This document shows, in pieces, positions 6,723 through 9,598 of a DNA stretch of 9,598 nt; position 1 is the stretch's first letter, and each line of letters begins with the position of its first letter. Source of the stretch: JAVBUZ01 sp031554725 (GTDB taxonomy: Bacteria > Bacillota > Clostridia > Lachnospirales > Lachnospiraceae); contig JAVBUZ010000116.1 of NCBI GenBank assembly GCA_031554725.1, positions 1 through 9,598 on the forward strand, in the 5' to 3' direction. The notes beneath the pieces are model-generated. The model had not been told where the DNA came from. It saw only the letters and a program-made list of their open reading frames with translations, and did no database searches. A program made the translations under genes and the position numbers.

Positions 6723-7477
6723 CTTATATTGTTAAATATCCCCATTATCTCTTCCGTTTTCATTAAGCTTTTTTCTTCCCCAGACTTATCTAGGATAATA
6801 TTTCCCTCATGCATCATAATTAGCCGATTTCCATATTCAACGGCATAACGAAGATTATGTGTAACCATAATTGTGGTTACCTTTTTTTCCTTTACCACTT
6901 GGTCTGTAAGTTGCATAATTATTTCTGCTGTTCTGGGATCAAGCGCCGCTGTATGCTCATCAAGAATTAGAAAATCAATTGGCGTCATAGTTGCCATTAG
7001 TAGTGCAAGTGCCTGTCTTTGTCCCCCCGACAAAGAACCAACCTGCGTATATAGCTTCTCTTCTAACCCTAAATTTAGGGGGCGAAGCATTTCCTTATAT
7101 TCTTCTATTCTTGCTTTATTTATTCCACTTCTTAAGCTATACTTTTTCCCTTTATTATCTGCAAGAGACATATTTTCTAGTATCGTCATAGATGGGCAGG
7201 TTCCTTTTGAAGGATCCTGATATACCCTGCCAATATTTCTTTGTCTGACAAAGTCTTTTTGTGCTGTAATGTCATTTCCATTTACCAAAATCGCCCCCTT
7301 GTCTATGTCAATGCTGCCGCAGACAATGTTCAGCATGGAGGTCTTTCCGGAGCCATTACTTCCCACTACTGAAACAAATTCTCCCTCATTAACAGAAAAA
7401 CTAAACTTTTCAAATAAGCAAAGCTCATTTACATAGCCAGGATTATATTTTTTTGTGATACCTACTAGCTCTAGCAT
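6704..7477 (-). CDS. ABC importer ATP-binding protein (aromatic amino-acid type)
   Basis: The cytoplasmic ATPase of the importer, 257 residues. Walker A GSNGSGKT is at 39-46, the Q-loop glutamine at about 87 (VYQDP), the signature LSGGQ at 149-153, Walker B FLILDE at 169-174, the D-loop ALDP at 178-181, and the switch histidine at 207 (THNLR), so it should be active. The pattern fits the COG1101 ATPase that accompanies COG4120 permeases and COG2984 lipoproteins. It starts one base after the permease stop, with a GAAGG-type ribosome site inside the permease end, and is the last gene of the operon. Its TAA overlaps that of convergent pyrI within a shared terminator hairpin. Certain as an ABC ATPase; the substrate comes from the operon context. 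Confidence 0.95.
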   Translation of the reverse strand: MLELVGITKKYNPGYVNELCLFEKFSFSVNEGEFVSVVGSNGSGKTSMLNIVCGSIDIDKGAILVNGNDITAQKDFVRQRNIGRVYQDPSKGTCPSMTILENMSLADNKGKKYSLRSGINKARIEEYKEMLRPLNLGLEEKLYTQVGSLSGGQRQALALLMATMTPIDFLILDEHTAALDPRTAEIIMQLTDQVVKEKKVTTIMVTHNLRYAVEYGNRLIMMHEGNIILDKSGEEKSLMKTEEIMGIFNNISVECGN

Positions 7478-7478
7478 A

Positions 7479-8354
7479 TTATTTCACCTTCTTCTTTCTA
7501 TCCATACTAAACACTAAGATTACAAGGAATAATACTGCCGTAACCAATTTTAGATATTCGTTTGGAATTCCAATTCTCATAGAAAGAGCTACACAGCCTT
7601 TATATAAAATAGAACCTATTATTACACTTGAGGTTACTCTAAGTATTGTTACCTTCTTAAAAAGTGAGGTTCCGATAATTACACTTGCCAGACCGATTAC
7701 TACTGTTCCTGTTCCCATAGAAATATCAAAAAATCTTTGCTGCTGTGCAAATACCGCACCACTAAGTGCTACTAGTCCATTGGCAATGGATAGGCCAACG
7801 ATTTTTACCGTTCCCTTATCCACGCCAAGGCTGGTTACGATGGTTTCATTATCGCCTACTGCTCTAAGGATAAAACCCGATTTTGTTCGCATATAACCAT
7901 CTAAAAGATATTTTGCAACAAGGGTTATTAATAAAATAATTATTACTTTTTTAAAGGTTACTAAGCTTCCCTTAAAAATGCTATCCACTATTCCATTATC
8001 AAATATATTGGTTGAACCATAAATAGGCACATAAGCTTTTCCTGCAATGACTAGATTCACCGTATATAGTCCTGTCATCATAATAATTCCTGAAAGCAAA
8101 TCACGAACCTTTGCCTTTACATGAATTAGTCCCGTTAACACACCCGCAAGTGCACCTGCAAAAAAGGCTATAAATAATACGAGTATTGGATTTACCTCCC
8201 TCGTTATGAGAGCTGCTGCTATAGCAGCCCCCATTGGGAAGGTTCCGTCTACTGTTAAATCTGGGAAATCCAGAATCTTATACGTAATATATACCCCTAA
8301 TGCCATTATGCCGTAAATAAGTCCTTGTTCAAATACACTTAATAATAAAGCCAT
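7479..8354 (-). CDS. ABC importer permease (aromatic amino-acid type)
   Basis: A 291-residue membrane permease with roughly eight to nine hydrophobic segments, related to branched-chain amino-acid and ribose-type permeases (COG4120-like). The N-terminal block GLIYGIMALGVYITYKILDFPDLTVDGTFP is typical of this subgroup. The cytoplasmic loop RTKSGFILRAVGDNETIVTSLGVD (156-179) should be the coupling segment that contacts the ATPase. It lies 19 bp after the lipoprotein gene, with a weak GGATGG ribosome site about ten bases before the ATG, and one base before the ATPase gene. The C-terminus is basic (DRKKKVK). It should translocate the same ligand as the lipoprotein, probably tryptophan or tyrosine. 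Family call is strong; the substrate is inferred. Confidence 0.92.
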   Translation of the reverse strand: MALLLSVFEQGLIYGIMALGVYITYKILDFPDLTVDGTFPMGAAIAAALITREVNPILVLFIAFFAGALAGVLTGLIHVKAKVRDLLSGIIMMTGLYTVNLVIAGKAYVPIYGSTNIFDNGIVDSIFKGSLVTFKKVIIILLITLVAKYLLDGYMRTKSGFILRAVGDNETIVTSLGVDKGTVKIVGLSIANGLVALSGAVFAQQQRFFDISMGTGTVVIGLASVIIGTSLFKKVTILRVTSSVIIGSILYKGCVALSMRIGIPNEYLKLVTAVLFLVILVFSMDRKKKVK

Positions 8355-8373
8355 AGATATCTACCATCCGTTT

Positions 8374-9369
8374 CTATTTAACAATAATTTCATCAAAGCT
8401 CTGGTAAGCTCCTGCAACAAAATCTGCATCTAAGCTTAATCCAATTTTTTCTGCTGCTGCAGTGTTTACATAGAGGCTAGGCTGAGTGATAATTTCAAAC
8501 TTCATATCCTGCGCTTTCATTTCGCCTTTTAAAACCTTAGCTGCCATTTTGCCTGTTTGTTTACCAAGTTCAATGTATTCAAGTCCCATAGAAGCTACAC
8601 AGCCAGCTTTCACCTGTTCTACTTCTGAACCAAATACTGGAATATTCTTCGCATTTGCTGCATCAAGCACTGTCTGTAATGCATTAACTACAGTATTATC
8701 TGTTAAATTTGTAATACAGTCTACTTTATCTACCATATCTGCTGCAGCCATAGCCACCTCTGAGGTTGCTGTAATACCTGTTGAAACAATTTCGAAACCA
8801 TAGTCAGATGCGATTGCTTCATATTCTGCAATGGTACTTACGGAGTTCGCTTCACTTGTGTTGTAAATAATACCAACCTTAACTGCTTCTGGAAGGATTT
8901 CTCTAATCATAATTAGCTGTTCTGCTACTGCAAGCACATCAGAGGTTCCTGTAATATTTCCTACGCTATTTCCCTCTGCATCAGAAAGCCCTGCTTCAAG
9001 TGGACTAGATACTGCTGAGTAAATAACTGGAATATCTGTGTTTAAACAAGAGTTGTATGCTGTCATTGCACTTGGTGTTGCAATTCCACAAATCATATCT
9101 ACGTTCTGAGATACAAAGTTATCAGCAATCAGACCTGCTGAGCCCATATCTGCCTGAGCGTTGTTGTAAATAATTTTCAGGTTTTCACCTTCTACAATGC
9201 CTTCTTCTGCAAGTCCCTGAATAAATCCTTCACGGCAGTTATCCAAAGAACCATGCTCTGCAAACTGAGAAATACCAATTACGTACTCTGCTTTCTTTTC
9301 TCCACATCCGGTTAATGCTGTTGCTGCCATTGCCATTGTTAAAACCATTGCTAAAACTTTCTTTTTCAT
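8374..9369 (-). CDS. ABC importer substrate-binding lipoprotein (TrpX-like)
   Basis: A 331-residue lipoprotein of the ABC_sub_bind family (PF04392, COG2984). The signal peptide is MKKK plus a hydrophobic core, with lipobox LTGC and the modified cysteine at position 22, so it should be anchored outside the membrane. The mature part shows the two-lobe binding fold: YVIGISQFAEHGSLDNCREGF, NFVSQNVDMICGIATPSA, IPVIYSAVSSPLEAGL, KVGIIYNTSEANS, and IPVFGSEVEQVKAGCVASMGLEYIELGKQTG. Characterised relatives include streptococcal TrpX and a tyrosine-binding lipoprotein of C. difficile. The start has AAGGAGA eight bases upstream. It is the first gene of the operon, 45 bp past the terminator of a T-box riboswitch, so it is induced when a particular tRNA is uncharged. 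Ligand probably tryptophan or tyrosine; see the T-box entry. Confidence 0.93.
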   Translation of the reverse strand: MKKKVLAMVLTMAMAATALTGCGEKKAEYVIGISQFAEHGSLDNCREGFIQGLAEEGIVEGENLKIIYNNAQADMGSAGLIADNFVSQNVDMICGIATPSAMTAYNSCLNTDIPVIYSAVSSPLEAGLSDAEGNSVGNITGTSDVLAVAEQLIMIREILPEAVKVGIIYNTSEANSVSTIAEYEAIASDYGFEIVSTGITATSEVAMAAADMVDKVDCITNLTDNTVVNALQTVLDAANAKNIPVFGSEVEQVKAGCVASMGLEYIELGKQTGKMAAKVLKGEMKAQDMKFEIITQPSLYVNTAAAEKIGLSLDADFVAGAYQSFDEIIVK

Positions 9370-9414
9370 AATTATCTTCTCCTTTTTCTAATGCTTTAAC
9401 TTATGCCTACGCGC

Positions 9415-9450
9415 AAAAAAACGCCTCAAATGTTAATAACATTTGAGGCG
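9415..9450 (-). terminator. T-box regulated terminator
   Basis: A perfect 13-bp stem (9450-9438 with 9434-9422, CGCCUCAAAUGUU and its complement) around a three-base loop, followed by seven U (9421-9415). It forms when the antiterminator is not held open by uncharged tRNA. It ends 45 bp before the lipoprotein ATG. Confidence 0.93.
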
Positions 9451-9484
9451 GTAATAAACTAAAGTCATTATCGCGGTACCACTC
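9445..9484 (-). promoter_or_regulatory. T-box antiterminator with the tRNA-acceptor bulge
   Basis: On the minus strand GAG (9484-9482) pairs with CUC (9447-9445) and GCG-A-UAAU (9474-9467) pairs with AUUA-C-CGC (9455-9448), with one A-C mismatch. Together they leave the canonical seven-base bulge UGGUACC at 9481-9475. UGGU would pair with the NCCA end of tRNA, favouring discriminator A (G only by wobble). Bases 9445-9450 are shared with the terminator stem, so the two folds exclude each other. Confidence 0.85.
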
Positions 9485-9598
9485 AACTTAACTCCATAGG
9501 AGTCCACTCATTCCATATACTATCATACATGCCGGCTTGATAACGGATCCGGATTCCGCCAACTCCTACTCTAGTTCAGGTTGGCCTCGAAAGCCCAT

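Larger units (their letters stand above)
9415..9598 (-). ncRNA. T-box riboswitch (3' part; 5' part lies outside the window)
   Basis: The leader of the ABC operon, which senses uncharged tRNA. Seen in 5'-3' order on the minus strand: a CUUUCGAG stretch like the 3' strand at the base of stem I (9593-9586); a hairpin GCCAAC/GUUGGC (9585-9580 with 9563-9558) enclosing UGAAC...AGUAGG, the AGUA-II box; the F-box CCGUUAUC (9546-9539); a small hairpin ACUCC/GGAGU (9503-9491); the T-box sequence AGUGGUACCGCG (9483-9472); then a terminator. The first visible bases AUGGG (9598-9594) should lie at the specifier, giving UGG (Trp) or AUG (Met), each followed by the expected purine. Stem I and the AGUA-I half are beyond the edge. 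The T-box identity is firm; the amino acid is not. Confidence 0.93.

Noticed and set aside
8486..8803. Plus-strand open frame of 105 codons opposite the lipoprotein gene
   Set aside because: It has no ribosome site and no recognisable domain, and mirrors the codon bias of the strongly supported minus-strand gene; the same holds for the other antisense frames within folE, folC, MATE, nitroreductase and ATPase genes.
9568..9577. GAAC followed by UAG in the T-box leader, which resembles a specifier after a GAA motif
   Set aside because: UAG is a stop codon, and the segment is the loop of the AGUA-II hairpin, downstream of stem I where the specifier belongs.
1..9598. CRISPR arrays, insertion sequences, attachment sites, tRNA or rRNA genes
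   Set aside because: No spaced direct repeats, transposase or integrase genes, terminal repeats or RNA gene folds other than the T-box were seen.

Overview
The window looks like chromosomal housekeeping DNA from an anaerobic low-GC Firmicute, most likely a Clostridia/Lachnospiraceae-type organism. This is inferred from the A/T-rich codon use, strong AGGAG ribosome binding sites, U-tailed hairpin terminators, a T-box riboswitch, separate pyrB and pyrI genes, and a folate cluster that includes an HD-domain gene. No phage, insertion sequence, CRISPR array, tRNA or rRNA was seen.

Layout, left to right. (1) Positions 7-2311, minus strand: a folate operon read as folC, folE, HD-domain protein. folC and folE overlap as TAATG, and the operon probably continues past the left edge. 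(2) 2365-2763, plus strand: a small membrane protein of the CmpB-like family. Its 3' end overlaps the 3' end of a minus-strand MATE efflux pump (2697-4103) by 67 bp, and a terminator hairpin lies inside the overlap. (3) 4205-4579, minus strand: a single-domain bacterial PH protein with its own terminator. It is divergent from (4) a nitroreductase (4755-5294, plus), and both promoters can be read in the space between them. (5) A strong terminator, then pyrB-pyrI (5351-6707, plus), the catalytic and regulatory chains of aspartate carbamoyltransferase. (6) 6704-9369, minus strand: a three-gene ABC importer read as lipoprotein, permease, ATPase. It belongs to the family that takes up tryptophan or tyrosine. 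Its last stop codon and that of pyrI sit in the loop region of one shared hairpin. (7) 9415-9598, minus strand: the 3' part of a T-box riboswitch that controls the importer, cut by the right window edge at or near its specifier codon.

Working together: folC and folE act in one-carbon cofactor synthesis and pyrBI in pyrimidine synthesis. The importer is controlled by the charging state of a tRNA, so it responds to shortage of one amino acid. The visible bases fit tryptophan (UGG) or methionine (AUG); transporter family favours Trp and tRNA discriminator pairing favours Met. No wholly new system was found. The points most worth a second look are the T-box specificity conflict, the terminator placed directly before pyrB, the terminators embedded in overlapping convergent genes, and the short C-terminus of the folate-cluster HD protein.
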